DNA of 64,000 bases, from assembly GCA_963931865.1 (NCBI GenBank), contig OZ007518.1:1518888-1582887 (forward strand), in the 5' to 3' direction. The notes under the pieces are model-generated. The model did not search any database and was not told the DNA's origin. It saw only the letters and a list, made by a program, of their open reading frames with translations. The position numbers and the translations under genes are program-made. This stretch comes from Axinella damicornis. Lineage: Eukaryota; Porifera; Demospongiae; Axinellida; Axinellidae. Of the stretch, positions 40,701 to 53,922 are shown piece after piece. Position 1 is the first letter of the stretch, and each line of letters starts with the position of its first letter.

Positions 40701-43700
40701 GTAACTAAGCTATCTAATGTATTAGAAAGCAAATCTCCATGGAGAAAATTTGATACTAGGTAGTCTATCACATGTATGGCAATTATAATCAAGTTGCTTA
40801 TTGTTTCATCATCAAAAGGACAAACATCATAATAATAGTATGTTATGCATTTCAAAGCAGTGATCTCACAAATGAGTGTGCCTTTGAGGAGTGGGTGGTT
40901 GTGACTAAGCTAGCTAATATTATCTGCAGTGAAAACAAATTTAATTCTAAGTGAACGATTAGTATCACAAACTACAATTGCAGCTTTGCCGAGCTGCTTA
41001 TTATTTCATCAACGAAGGACTGCTCTGACACAATTTTTTGCACAACCTGCTTGGACACCATGTCATACTTGCTAACTTATAAGATTAGCAATAATATCAG
41101 TCAGTTAACAAGTTAAACTGTTTTTACACATAGGTGTACAGGTTTATTCTTGGGAAGTATAGTCACTCTTTATTCCTTGTGCAAGTTGTCATTCAACTAA
41201 ACGGTGCATAACGTTGTTAAGTGGGGTATCAGTCAAGTACTCACGTTCCAAATTTTGTCCTCGTACAGCAGCCAATCCGCTGCCGACATCGCTCACTCAA
41301 ACATAGCAGAGGCTACTCACTAACTCTGCCTACTCTTTTTCAGAGCCAAGTGATGCATTATTGAAGGCTCATCAGTAGTGTTGGTGTATTCGTAGTCGTA
41401 TCCGCAGACCTAGGCCTGGAAGCAAGACAATGCTTTGCAGTCGTTATGTCATAATTCATAATGTGGTTCACACCTGGACATTTTGTGTAACCGCATTGAC
41501 CACAACAGCCCACACATCCTGGCAATGGGCAATTTAAATTCTTGTTGGTGCTGTCATGCAGTCTATCTTTCTTTTCCCACTGTAGGCTCTGGATGGATTC
41601 TTGATGGTCGTTTCGAGGGATGGAAGGATCCTCTATGTTTCAGAATCCATTGCTAATTACCTTGGACTCAGACAGGTATGTTTGTCGGAGGGAGAGGGAA
41701 GCTGGGTTAGGAGGAAGGGGAGGCAAGTCGGGAGAGGGGAAGCTAGGTTAGGGGGGATGGAAGCAGGGCGAGAGGGAAACACCCATATTGGGGAACAGAG
41801 AGTTTAAATATAGAGAAGAGAATTGGGTGAGGTAATTCTTGGAGACAAGCATCATATGCTGCAGAATCCAATATTGAGAAGGAATTCTAATTTGGGTACA
41901 TTAATTCAATAGAGTGTTTGTGGTTGTAATTCTTTCCTTATTTTGATTGCATTATCTTTAACGATACCTTGCCATGTGTTCCTAAAATTAGAGTTTACTA
42001 TAAATGAACTTACGACTCTTTACAAAAGGATGTCAATAATTACCATGTTGTATAATATCGTTATAAGTTACCATAGGAATGACTCGATATTCTAATTACA
42101 ACAGATTAATGGAAACTGTATTTAATATGTAGTGTGGGAGAAAATTGTTTATTAACTATCCTATACACTCAGCATTGTGGGAAACGCCAATTATGATGTT
42201 GATCCAGCTTGTACAACGACCTTATATAGTATGTAGTAACATTTGGCTTCAGTTTGATGCACACAGTAGCCATACTTGGAGAGCACATTGTAGGTTTGAG
42301 GTCACATGGCTAGGGACAAATTAGGCAGTCACAAGGTGAGGCTGACTTCCTGCAGTAGCTATCCGCTTCCTCCATTCCAAAATTAGTATTATCCGAAATG
42401 CATGGTTGAAGCACCGATGTACTGTTTCCCCAAAATGCAAGAGCTAGTTTTGCTCATTTTTGCTTCAGCTGCTGCTCTCCGTTCTGAAAGGGTCCAGCCC
42501 CTGCCAACACAATTTATCCATACATTCAATGTCTTTGAACTTTAAAATTCAGTGTCCTCATACATATTGAAATTCAATGTCTTCAGCATTGGAATTCAAG
42601 GTCTTCGTGCATTGAAACTTCAAACACTGCAATTCAATGTCTTCATACATTGCAATTCAATGTCTGATCTGCAAGTATTATAGCTATATACATCCTGTAC
42701 CTGTGCAGTGATGCACATGTGCATAGTGGTGTAGCTCGAAGTTCCCCTACTACATAGGAGTGCATAATTTATTGCGAGGCAAATTGGCATCGTCAGGTCT
42801 TACTCTCACCTCACGGATACTTCAGCAGATTCTGATTGGACCCAACAAGCCGTATGTACATACAGCTAGCCTCGATCGTTAACTCTTTACCGAAACAGCT
42901 TAAGGAAGCAAAAACCCTGTATTATATAGTGTAACGCCTAGTATTAAATTCCCCATATAAATTATAATGGGCTTTTGCAGTCATTGGTTGGTAGAGAGAG
43001 CACATGTGCCTACATGGCTTCATAGCGTCCCAGATTGATTCTGGCGGACAGAACACAGGACAATGCGAATAGCGCTCATAACTCTGTTAGTCTCTAGAAC
43101 CCTCTTTCCTCTCTGTAGCCCCACTACAGTTTGTATCTTGGGAAGAGGTGTGAGCATACAGTCACTGTACATGGTTTCAGTAGTACTGTGGGAGAATAGT
43201 ATACGGTGCAAAATTACACCAGGGACTTTGCTGTTGGTTAGCTGGAGGTTGTGTTTGCCAGAAGTAGTGTCTGTGTAGTTTGTCAATTGCCAACAATTAG
43301 ACCTCATTATGTTATAGGCTTTCTTTCTCATGACCTGTTGTAAACAGAAACCCTATGGCCAACTCCCAGTGCTGCTTCATCATTGTTGTATTGTTGCCTT
43401 GACAACCAACATTTTTTGGCACATTGAATCGGAAGGACAGAATGAAACAAGTCTGGGGTGTGTATGGGCCCACAGCCTTGAAAGTACAAGTAAGCAATGG
43501 CAACCAACAGGAAAAGAAAAGCGCTCATAACTCCACCTGTGGTTGAATATTTGATGGCCCACCACTATTGCAGGCTGTCAAAATCCACAGTGCTGCTGCC
43601 CCATATACTCCTGATCCTTTTGTACACGGTTGGAAATTTTTTACCACATACCATAAAACTACTCGGTTAAACGGTTAACTATAACTAACTTTGACAAATC

Positions 43701-46356
43701 TCTTAGAAAGTCGACTGTACCAGTATAAGATAATATTCCACATTGGGATTCATATTAAATTATAGGCTGCCAAAATTGCCGGCATCACCATAGCAATACA
43801 TCATATGATTTCTAATTACCACGCCTTTACACAAGTTAATCTTGTTAAATTTTTCTTAATAAAATTTTCCCAGGCAGACAGGAATTGGGCAGAGAACAAT
43901 TATTTGAAGTAGTTTCCTCCGAGGGAAACCAGAAAACCCCTTCCTAGGTGCAGCTGGTGGGACTCGACCTGTGGTCTTTCACACCACAGTCGAGTGCTTT
44001 AACCTGTTACCCACAATGCCATACCCTTGTTAATTAACCCTTTTGCTACTGCTGTTTTGCCAGGTGGATGTCATTGGGGTGCACGTGCAGGACATCATCC
44101 ACCCTCAGGACTGCTCAGAGGTGTCGGCCATCTTTCAGACACAAGGACATGACACAGATCACGGTAAGTCTTCACGTCGGTATGTCTGCAACTTCCAATC
44201 GTATGACTGACCACACTGCAATGTGTGCTATGTTAAATTGCACTCCTGATAGAGGAATATTGCTTAATAATCTAATATAATTAATGTAGTGTAAATAAGG
44301 TTTGAGCCTCCAAATGGCATGCTGTGATTCCGACTACACTATAATTGTGATTGCTACCATGCACTGACTCAAGTGTGTGTCAATCGCGCTGAAAATCACA
44401 TTGGTGGAGGAGTTGGGGGCGCTTTTGTCTTCGTGTGGTCAGCATTGTTCACTTTGACTGTCAAAAGCATACGACAGCACTAGCATGTACTACGGATGAG
44501 CCAGAAGCCAGCCACCTACGAGCAGTCTGGGAATGGGACTGATTGTAGGTACGTATGAGCCGGTGGATGCGATCATAGTCCGCTGAAGTATCCACAAGGT
44601 GAGGGTAAGACCTGAGGCATGGATTATGTGCAGTCAAGTATATAAGTGTGTACATTCATGGAAATTATTTTGCTTGCTTGTTGATTGGCTCCTGTAGTAT
44701 TTGATACCAAGGACCCACTGCGAAGGAAATTTGTCATTCGTATGCGGTGCGCCTTCACACCCAGCGTCCGCTCCATCACCAGATGCTCAAACTTCAAGGT
44801 AATAGAGATCAGATTCTGTAAACGTTAGCACACTCCACTTTTTCTTTTTCAATTCTAGACTTAGGAATTATAGTCACAAGTGTTTGCCTTCAGCAGGGGC
44901 TTACTACTGAGATTGAATTTTAACGACGTTGAGGTAGCTGTGGGGTATATGTGACTTTCTTGTCGTACGTGGGTGACCTTGAGCTCAGAAGGGTATGTAA
45001 GCATCCATCACAGACCCAGTACTCCACTGGATTGTAGACAGCTTGGCAAGATACCGGAGCTGTAGCATGTCTTCTACTGAAATTGTAATGTTCCGGTAGT
45101 CGTGCTATCAGTATCTCAATACCAGGTGTACATGCAGTAGTATCCTGTAGTAGTATCCTGTAGTAGTATCCTTTAGTAGTATCCTGTAGTAGTATCCTGT
45201 AGTAGTATCCTTTAGTCGTGTCAACCTGAGTATGATGTCACAATACCTGGCTACAACTACAACTGGTCCTGTTGTAGCTGAAGGAAGTGGTCATATCTTT
45301 TCCCATCTCTGTCCAAACCCCATTTGTCCCCAGTTGTAGCTGAAGGGAAGTGGTCAATGACATATCTTTCCCATCCCATCCTCACCATGGCAACATGTTC
45401 TTAAATGAAACCATTACTCTAGGAAATACCAACCAATCCCCAGGGTCAAACCCCGTGAGACAGCTGTTATAGGAACTTTGTGTGTTTGTGAATGGTTGAC
45501 TATTTTGTTGCCATAGTGAGTCGGATTAGTGCCCCTCTGATGGCAGTTGTAGGTACATTTTAGGAAAGTCTCCATACTGATATAACCTCCACCATGGAAT
45601 GGAAAATTTATAGTATGCATGTTGGATGGAAAAGAGACTAAGGAGTCATGCTAGTGTGGGTATATATAGCCCTATCCTATGTGAGGAGTCCATCCAGTAC
45701 GGAGCCCAAAGTCTAGTTCACTGACTGGTTCATCATTTACAATGTTACAAGTAGCCCTATTTTGATTTGTCCCAAAGTAGCCATAACCTGGAGATTTTAC
45801 TGGAGATTACTGGAGATTACTAGAGATTACTAGAGGTTACTGGAGATTACTGGAGATTACTAGAGATTACTAGAGATTACTGGAGATTACTGGAGATTAC
45901 TGAATATACTTTATCTTCTTTCAGCCAATCTACTGCTCAGCGTTCCTCAAGTTTGGGAAGAGTGGTATGAAACAAGGCCAGTTCCTGGGCATCGTGGCTC
46001 TCTGCAAGCTAGCCAGTATCCCCAAGATCAGGGAGATGTGCGTAGGAACATCCTTCAAGACAAAACACGCACTGGACTTAGGCTATGTCGGCATTGACAC
46101 AAGGTGAGGCTCCTAGGAATGCTTTAGGGTTGGTAATCGTAGCAGTTGCTACCCACATCCTTGGGCATCCCCACCAGTGGCAGGTTTAAAGATAAGCTGG
46201 TGAAAGATCAAACAGCTGCAGCTAGGGTCACTGACAGTAGTCGACATCTGTTCAGTGTATGCATATTGTGTGGGCATATTGAGTATGTGTTGCATCTCAT
46301 AATGTTTCTACTGTCCCTCCCTCCCTCCCTCCCTCCCTCCCTCCTTCCCTCCTCCC

Positions 46357-46405
<49 letters not shown>

Positions 46406-49400
46406 AGAATACGTTGGATTCTTGGCTACGATCCTTCAGAGATGATGGGGGTGAAGGCGTACCAGTATTTCCACCCACAAGACCTCACTGCTACCACGAG
46501 CTGCCACATGAACCGTGAGTAAAACAATCAGATGTGCGATTGTAGAATTGACCACTTGCAGGACGTCTTTTTTTGCTGGGCATACAATGTGAAACTTGAA
46601 GAAACAAAAACAAATTTGTGATAGCCATGGCAGTGTGCCTCCAATCGGACTTGAACCCATGACCTCCGACATTTGATGACATCATCGTACACGCTGCAAT
46701 GACGATGATGTGATCATACACTTTTGTAACAGTACAGCTGACTTGGTATACTATATAGTTAATCTAATGTCAGTGATTGGCAATTTCTTCCAGTCTCTTC
46801 CAGCTTCTTGTACGTATGCATGTATGTATACAACTGGAAGAATAAGGTGTAAATTTGGGAGAAAGAGTCAGGCCCTCATTGTTGATGGTGAAGTGCTTCA
46901 CATCTGTCAGCAAGCCCTAAAATATCGCTTCACATTCTATGTGCCTCTGGATTTGAAGAGCTTCAATTGGCAAGCTTTGAGCGATTAATTGTCTTCTTGA
47001 AAGGCATTTGGCTTGTGTCTGAAGTGGCATTTTGTGTCCTGAGAAAGTTGTATCACAACCACAAGGTTACCCTGGAGATTGCTGCACTGTATACTGCAAG
47101 CTGTTCCATTAAACAAACTTCAGCCACCCAACAGTAGGTGGTGTGTGACCTTCTTATAAAGTTTGTGTGACCTTCTTATAAAGTTCAAACAATTCGTTGT
47201 ATAGAGTAGCCATATCCTTGTACAGTATGGAGAGAAATCCCCCCACGTAAATGATATTGAAACTACGACTACACCATAACAAACAGTCAACAATCTAGGA
47301 AACAGGATCCCGAAGGAAGCACAGGATGAGTAACGGGATGGAAGGTAGAATACTACCTTCCATCCCCGATTCCCCTGACTGAAGCATCAGATCCCATGCA
47401 CCCCCCAACTGACATACATATCAGATTCCCTCCCTTACTTTACATATCAGACTAGCTCGGTCCCGTGACCAATCTGATTCCATCCCCCGACCGAAACATC
47501 AGACTCCGTCCCCCGACCGAAACATCAGACTGTCCCCTGACTGACTGTCACATCAGACGACGTCCTGATTTGATGCCTACACGCCATGCATAGCTAGTTG
47601 TATAGCAAAAGATCATAGCTGTTTGGTGTAGAAAATATATTTGAAAATAGTAATCTCATGCCTACACTGGATATACTTCAGAGTGATAAAGTAACCGCCA
47701 TTTCCTGACTTCAAAGGAAGTGGAAAACAAAGGCAGATGTTGCCCACCCTTTTGCCATGGAGGCAGACAAATTGAAGCCACAAGGAGACAGGGAGGGATT
47801 GTGTGGGCAGATAAGTGCCACAACTACTTAGAGATCTGGTGTATGCAGGAAGGAGACATGAGGAGAATTGTTGGCACTCTGCTGGACTTCCTGTGTGACC
47901 AACAAGTGGCTGGTGGGAATGTAGTGGTAAAGTAGGCACTTCCTGTGGGCATGAAGGTAATTATCAGGTGCCTTGAGGAAGGTCAGGAGTCAGAAAGGTG
48001 TTGGTTAGCGGAAGTGTGACCTTAAAATGTCTTGTTGGCATCCAGCTGTCTGCTGATGGTAGACTATCAGGTGCAGAGAAATTCATTATCAATTTCTCGC
48101 ACACATACATACAACATACACACACACACATATCTACCCATGCAAGTATGCACATATGTACGCACGCACACACACTGGCAACAACACCCTTAGCTAGACA
48201 TGCAAGCTGGCAGCCTACTTTAATTTTGTTTGTACCGCAAAGCCTACTCTAAAATAAGCATGAAACACACTTAATGGGTGAGTGGTAAACACGGTTCCTA
48301 TGTTTGGACATGGTGCTCCACCTGGCCTACGAATGTGGGGAAGATCAAAGGAGTTCAAAGCATTTGGGGTGGTTCGGTAACTCTGTGTGTTGCTACAGCA
48401 GAAGCTGGAATTTTATGTGTTTTTTTCTGTTTTGGCACAAGCATTTTGTTCAGATGTTGACAGTGGAGTGGACAACTGTTTACCTTACTTGTTGGCAAAG
48501 GAGAAAGTAGAGTTACAAGTGCTTATATGAAGACTTTCACTGTTACTGTAGTATATCCATAGCAACTATATAGGGTCCATATTTCCCTCTGCATCTTGTA
48601 GTTATGGAATAGTGTAATGACTGCGTCAGCAGCAGATGACAAAGTATACGTTACAAATTGAGAGGGAGAGTGAACGAAGGTAGTATGCTGCCGGCCTGAT
48701 GGTGGATCTGTTTTGCAGTCTTTTGGTCTTAATTGTAAGAACTACTAACCAATGGTTGTATAGTTTACTGTAACTGTGTGGACCAGTCATAACTCCAAGA
48801 CCTAATTTCGCAATATCAGGCTGCCATGGAAACGGCAGATGGTATATCACATGCATACAAGTAAAGTATAATTCAGTTGTCTGGAGTACAAGGCAGTAAA
48901 CCAGCAGATTCCAAGGGCACAGCCTGAGAAGCTATTACAGCACTTATAATTACTGCATGTGTTGTTAATGTAACTAGGATATCTTGTTTTCTGTTCTGCT
49001 GTACTGCATGCAACACGGCAACCAGGTATATAGCGTGATCTGTCCCCACACTATGTACAACACATTCAACTGAAGCTGAGAGTGTCTTGTGGCTTGTTGT
49101 GAGACCATTTCCAACTCTGTGGTTTCTAATAGTCTAAACTACTTTTTGCCTATGGAGTGAGTGCCAGCTTGTACAGTAATGTAGTGGGTGTTGAGAGTAG
49201 GGTGTCAAGCAAACACTCACTCCTCCAGTAAGTTTCTAGATCTTCAAAGACCAAACAAGGGTGTTTCCAAAACAACAGCGCTACCAGGTGACCGGAAATG
49301 CTGGCTTGACTGGCTGGAATGTTTATCTTCCCAGTGTGCCGTTACCAAGCCACATGACCTCGAGAAATGTGGGAGAGTTTTGTTTTGATTTTGGGATGAA

Positions 49401-49811
49401 TATCAACAGAATTTCCAGTTTAAAGTTACCCTGAAAGGCTTTTGCAAATTAGTTAATCCTCTGTCTCCCCTCCTCTCTCATAGTGCTGTCCCGTGGTGTA
49501 TCCCACAGCCCATGCTACCGTTTCATGTCCCGCTGGGGCGACTGGATCTGGGTTCGCTCAAAGAGTCTCATGCTCTACAACTCCATTAACCATTTGCCTG
49601 AGGGCATTGCCATCTACACATGGATTGTCAGGTTGGTTATCTCCGCAGATGCATGTGCAACTACATAGCATGTCTAGCCATAGCATCACATCATGTGACT
49701 ATCACATGACCTATTGTCATGAAAGTCACATGACCTACCACATTAGTCACATGCCTGTGACACATAGTATATGCACTGGAGCTTATGAAGACCACCACTT
49801 GTTTTACCACA

Positions 49812-49892
<81 letters not shown>

Positions 49893-52439
49893 AGAGTGGA
49901 GGAGGAAGATGAAAGGATGCTGGCCATCAAAGCTGGAAAGTCTGGAGAAGACAAACTCAAGAAATACGATCCTTTTGCATCAAGTGTTGTGTCAGCTGGA
50001 GGCTTTCTGGATGTTACCAAGCTGGTGGATCCACATGGACCTAGTGGTGTGACAGACCAGACTAGCAGTTCCGTTGACTCCTCTCGCAGCGGTACTCCAT
50101 CACCACAAGTGCAACTCGAGTCTAAAGTTCCGTCCCCACACACACAACCGGCCACACCCACTTCTGACTTGCCACCTCCTAGCCAACGGGGTCACCAAGT
50201 TCAACAAGTCTCACACTCCCCAGGAAGACGGCCGCCTCCTCCACTCGTCTCACAGCCTGTCCCCATTCCGAGTTCCATGGCACCACTGCAGCAACTCGGA
50301 GGGAGGTATCCCACGACTACCAGTCCTCCTCTCAACGTGTGCTCCCCTCCTGATTCCACCGTGGATGACTTCCCTCCCAATGTGGTAAGAGATTCACTCT
50401 CACCCTACTGATATGAGTGGTCAACAGTTGTACACCATGGGCATTACGGGTCGACCAATGTGATACATACTCGGACACTCATGCAAGCACACCGTACTTG
50501 TAACATAGTATTCTACTACAAATGCTGCGGTACATAGTTATGTCTTTAAAATGAGTGCCAACAATCGGAACGCTTTTCCAACCTGTTTGCGGTGCAAATC
50601 GGAAGGCTTCTTCTGAGAACAAGGGAGCGTCTTTGAAGAAGTAAAAGGCTTCTTGCAAGGGCTTTGTGCGTACATAAGTTTCCGAAAAATGGTGCAGCTT
50701 CATTTGCAGGTTTTTTCCGGAGCTTCCTTTAGCTCTTCTGGAGCTGTGTTTAGATCTTACAGAGCTTCGTTTGTGGCACAGTGACTGAAGTGGTTCCACA
50801 ATCGTGTGTTATCTTAAGACACATACTGTACAGTAACACAGATTTCAGAGGTCGTGACCTCTGGGTTGAGTATGTGGATGGTTAGGGTATGCAGTCGTAA
50901 GGCCTCCTCTCATTCAAGTTCTCTGTTTCAAGCCACTACCGTTATGTCTGCATGTCAAGCTCTACAAAACTTGGGTGTGACGCTTACGTTTGCACGAGTG
51001 AGGATGCTGTTAGCAAACATGCGGTTGCTAATTTCTACTTAGCTTGTATACCATAAACTGGTACGTGAAGCAATGTGACAAATTTTGTCCGTTTGTCACG
51101 TAATATGGTAATGACTTCCTGAATATTCAGAGTTTATGAAGTTCTAATCATAGTTTAGGAAGTTCTAATAATAGTTTGTGCTGTCCGCTCTGTAATTTGT
51201 ATTTTACTTTTCACATGACCATCTGCAATGTCTTCATGTGTCACGTAATTAGGTGACCACTTCCTGAGGTTTAATTAATGTTTGCGGATATCTTATTAAT
51301 AGTTTGTGTGTATTCTGTTGGTAATTTGTATTTTACTTTTCACATGATCGACTGCAATGTCTTCATGTGTCACGTAATTAGGTGACCACTTCCTGATGTT
51401 TAATTAATGTTTGCGGATATCTTATTAATAGTTTGTGTGTATTCTGTTGGTAATTTGTATTTTACTTTTCACATGATCGAATGCTGCATGAAGCAATGTC
51501 TCCACGTGTCACATAATTAGGTGACCACTTCCTGAAACTTTCAAAAGTTCAGGATGTTACAATTAATGTTGTGGACATTTGTTTACCGCTTTTAATGGTT
51601 TGTGTGTACACGTGACAAACCATCATTTGGTTCCTATATAGCTTTGTGATACCTTCATATTATCCTCTTACCCCTCCCTCTCTCCACTCTTTCTGTAGAA
51701 CCCCTTTGTCACCCATGGAACAAGGAATGTGGATCGGTATTCCCCTGATCGTCATTCTGTCATCCAAGGAACAGATCCTGCAGACCTTGTCAACAACCAT
51801 CACGCACAGCAATCGTACATCCCGAGCCCTCCCTACACACCTTACCCCAGCCCCACCAAACACACCCCCTTCGACCATACCACCCCAGCACCTTATGCTA
51901 ACTACCCAACTCCTTACTCCAGTGGTCATCCCAGCCCAGTGAGAACCATTCGACAATCGCTCAGTCCTTCTGAGACGAGTGCAGATGGGCAGTTTGGCAG
52001 TCCTCCTCCGCACACTTCACCACCCTATTCCAGTACAGCTGCCTCGAGCCCATACCAGGAGGAGATCTGCATAACCAGTGAAGCCACCCAGTTCACGAGC
52101 CCTTGCGGTGATGGAATGCAGACTGCTCTGCCAGTTATGGAATCTCTGCTAAATCCTACTACCCTTGGATACCAGAACACAAACTCAACTGACATGCAGT
52201 TCATGAATTCACAAGCTACTGGAAGTTACGTGCCAGCAACTGGGCAGCCTTCTGTTCCTCCCAGGCCGACGGTTATTGACGGTTCCTACGTGGACGAGGC
52301 GAGGAGGAGGTACAATAAGGTAGCAAGTGGTCTACCCATGGGCCACACAAACCAGCTCAGAAATGACAGGGAGGGTTCTGAGAGCATTTCACAGTGGTCA
52401 CAATGGTTGAAAGGAGGTGCGCCGGCTCCTGTGTACTGA
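37733..52439 (+). CDS. bHLH-PAS transcription factor B (class I), complete, 746 residues
   Basis: Nuclear bHLH-PAS factor, predicted to heterodimerise with an ARNT-type partner. Exons: 37733-37746, 37853-38061, 38559-38620, 41586-41675, 44064-44163, 44698-44798, 45925-46103, 46408-46514, 49484-49631, 49895-50384 and 51699-52439; every junction keeps frame and the total is 747 codons. It starts MEGKKPKGDK. The bHLH carries VLAHSRRQREND and LDKASVLRVAIHFLKLRD. PAS-A starts ALDGFLMVVSRDGRILYVSE and ends near FVIRMRCAFTPSVRSI; PAS-B has FKTKHALDLGYVGIDTRIRW, ILGYDPSEMMGVKAYQYFHP and WGDWIWVRSKSLMLYNS. The final ~400 residues are Pro/Ser/Thr-rich and likely regulatory, starting KKYDPFASSV and ending APAPVY. 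Within class I it is not clearly HIF, SIM, NPAS or AHR. I see no LxxLAP oxygen-degron motif. A TATA-like box lies about 64 bp upstream of the ATG. Confidence 0.9.
38947..39155 (+). mobile_element. tRNA-derived SINE with poly(A) tail
   Basis: A box TGGCCTAGTGG at 38958-38968, B box GGTTCGAGTCC at 39002-39012, a tRNA-unrelated body with TTTTTCTCCAGGCTTTCTGG, and a 20-A tail at 39136-39155. In intron 3 of bHLH-PAS B. Confidence 0.88.
39164..39367. mobile_element. Foldback next to the SINE tail
   Basis: Arms 39164-39198 and 39333-39367 are 35 bp, about 31 matching (TTCGAACATGYGTATTCCGTG core). Confidence 0.7.
39451..39515. mobile_element. TAGCCTCG-family MITE (worn left end)
   Basis: GTTTCCACC direct flanks on both sides; left terminus mutated to AGGCCTCG. 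Confidence 0.75.
40340..40410. repeat. 34-bp-arm near-perfect hairpin
   Basis: GATATCAACTGGATCTTGGA and on, loop GGC, one mismatch in 34 pairs. In intron 3 of bHLH-PAS B. Confidence 0.9.
41676..44063 (+). other. bHLH-PAS B intron 4
   Basis: Contains a ~20-bp AATTCAATGTCTTCATACATTG minisatellite at 42525-42665, a worn TAACTCTTTACC element at 42887-42996 and a minus-strand SINE at 43850-44030. Confidence 0.6.
43850..44030 (-). mobile_element. Second copy of the tRNA-derived SINE
   Basis: On the minus strand: GGTTAAAGCACTCGACTGTG, GGTCGAGTCCCACCAGCTG, CCTAGGAAGGGGTTTTCTGG, aligning with the copy at 38947 but with a worn tail and a one-base loss in the B box. Confidence 0.85.
45130..45215 (+). 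repeat. TAGTAGTATCCTG minisatellite
   Basis: Six units of 13-15 bp in bHLH-PAS B intron 6. Confidence 0.85.
45791..45902 (+). repeat. TGGAGATTAC decamer array
   Basis: About eleven 10-bp units, ending 23 bp before the PAS-B exon at 45925. Confidence 0.88.
46316..46405 (+). repeat. CCCT repeat and poly(C) against an acceptor
   Basis: CCCT units then ~45 C bases, followed directly by AG and the exon at 46408. Confidence 0.92.
46515..49483 (+). other. bHLH-PAS B intron 8
   Basis: Three kilobases with a SINE-like fragment, degenerate CCGACCGAAACATCAGACT repeats at 47440-47560 and a short CA tract at 48115-48172. No exon seen. Confidence 0.55.
46560..46700 (-). repeat. Possible SINE fragment
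   Basis: Minus strand has GGGTTCAAGTCCGATTGGAG (B-box-like); no clear A box. Confidence 0.35.
49809..49894 (+). repeat. CA microsatellite ending in a splice acceptor
   Basis: Pure CA run ending CTCACACAG at the exon starting 49895. Confidence 0.92.
51106..51600 (+). repeat. ~122-bp satellite, 3-4 copies
   Basis: Unit includes TGTCACGTAATTAGGTGACC and TTTGTATTTTACTTTTCACA; the two central copies are almost identical. In the last intron of bHLH-PAS B. Confidence 0.85.
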
Positions 52440-53727
52440 TTAGAGTCTCCCAACGTACCATTTGTAATATTCAGTCACTCCACCTCAGCAGCCGCAACAC
52501 AACATGCTTTCTCTAACGTTCATACTCCATACTTCCCATTTATTGTACAGCTGTGATCACACATACTCCATTTGTGATATAATAGTTTGTTGTATCAAAT
52601 TATCCTGTACTTTAGTATACTCACTCTCATGTACAGTTAGTGTGCTGGATGTCATCTGGCAGTGCTGGAAATTTTGTTCACATGACGTTTACCGAAAGAT
52701 ATTATGTTTGTACTATTATAATACAGAAATGTAAATGATATCACCGATGATTATACTATTACAGAAACATACTGTACTCAGAAGGAAAGCACAATCTTAA
52801 CTCATTCCCAGCCATGCAATATAAATAAGGAAAAAGTCTTAAAAGCAAAACTAGTTTTGCTTGTGAGCCTCGCGATGGTGTGCATGTGAGAACGAGAGTA
52901 GGGTCACATCGATATCGACCCCCCATTGCTGGGAATGAGTTAATCATGTGAGCTTGTTGTGTTAACCCTAAATCCAGCTATTATAATAGCTAACATATCT
53001 GCAGTTCACACTGCAAGTCTTCATGACCTAGCTGGACTCGATCACCAGACATCCTCTCATGCCACCAAAACATGCAGAATGGGACACTTTGCACCCAACA
53101 AAATTATTAACAGTGCAAATAATACTTGAGCCAGCCCCGGGCACATATTCTTCATGATGTGGAGTGAACCCTGACATCGTTACATTACATGGGAGTATTG
53201 CTAATGGGAATAAGCCTGAGCCAGCCTGCAGCCATGCAGTCGTCTATATATATAAGGTGATCGATCTGTGGCATGCAGCTGAAGAGCTAGCTTGAAGACT
53301 ATAGCTAATAATAGGCTGCAGTGAAATATTATACTCGTGTACCATAACTAATTAATTATAACATGGCTGAACTACTGTACGTTGCAGGAGACAATATAGA
53401 CTGAAGATCCTCCCTTGCATGACTCTGGGCCTCCTACCACCTCCAGTGCACCAAGTTCTATTCCAGTCACGATCACTAGCTATAGCTGTCGCCAACTGTG
53501 CAGCCGAATTAATGTTTTGCTCCAAAGCAAAATATCTTTGCACACATCACAGTTATATTGTCTGTCAAATATTTGCTCCAAAGCAAAGGTAGCTAACAAT
53601 GTCTGTGAAATATATACAAAAATAAATTTCTGGTGGTGTGAACATTAAATGTGCATGTGGTGAACAGCATACAGAAGTAAACTACAAGAACTACTATAAT
53701 TCATAGTTACAGCTACAAATATCATGT
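52440..53727. other. 3' flank between convergent genes
   Basis: 3' UTR of bHLH-PAS B then unassigned sequence. Contains an inverted-repeat element at 52798-52943. Confidence 0.5.
52798..52943. mobile_element. MITE with TTAACTCATTCCCAGC termini
   Basis: 16-bp inverted termini ending in TTAA on both sides; a piggyBac-like TTAA target is possible. Confidence 0.65.
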
Positions 53728-53922
53728 TGGGAAGGCACGCAGCAGCTACTCAGTCTTCAGTCCACTCGAAAGGTTTAATTTGGGAGGTTCAGGCTCATCC
53801 CCTTCCTCCTCCTGGTGAGCCATGGGGGAGCAACAGGACTCGGTCCACTCAAATGGTTGGAGAGGTTGGGGTTCATCCTCCTCCTCCTGGTCAGGCGCTG
53901 GGGAGCAACAGGACATGCACTT
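53728..53922 (-). other. Possible alternative 3' terminal exon or 3' UTR of the ankyrin gene
   Basis: After an acceptor (tttacag) at 53923-53925, phase 0 reading would give about 60 residues with two copies of a unit containing SCCSP and QEEE-x-DEP, ending SGLKTE. The upstream donor at 53972 leaves phase 1, which instead gives a stop at 53891. Either the donor is misplaced or this is repeat-bearing 3' UTR. The underlying DNA is a ~75-bp tandem duplication. Confidence 0.3.

Larger units (their letters stand above)
38621..41585 (+). other. bHLH-PAS B intron 3
   Basis: Three kilobases containing the SINE, a foldback, a MITE and the 40340 hairpin. No other gene seen. Confidence 0.6.
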
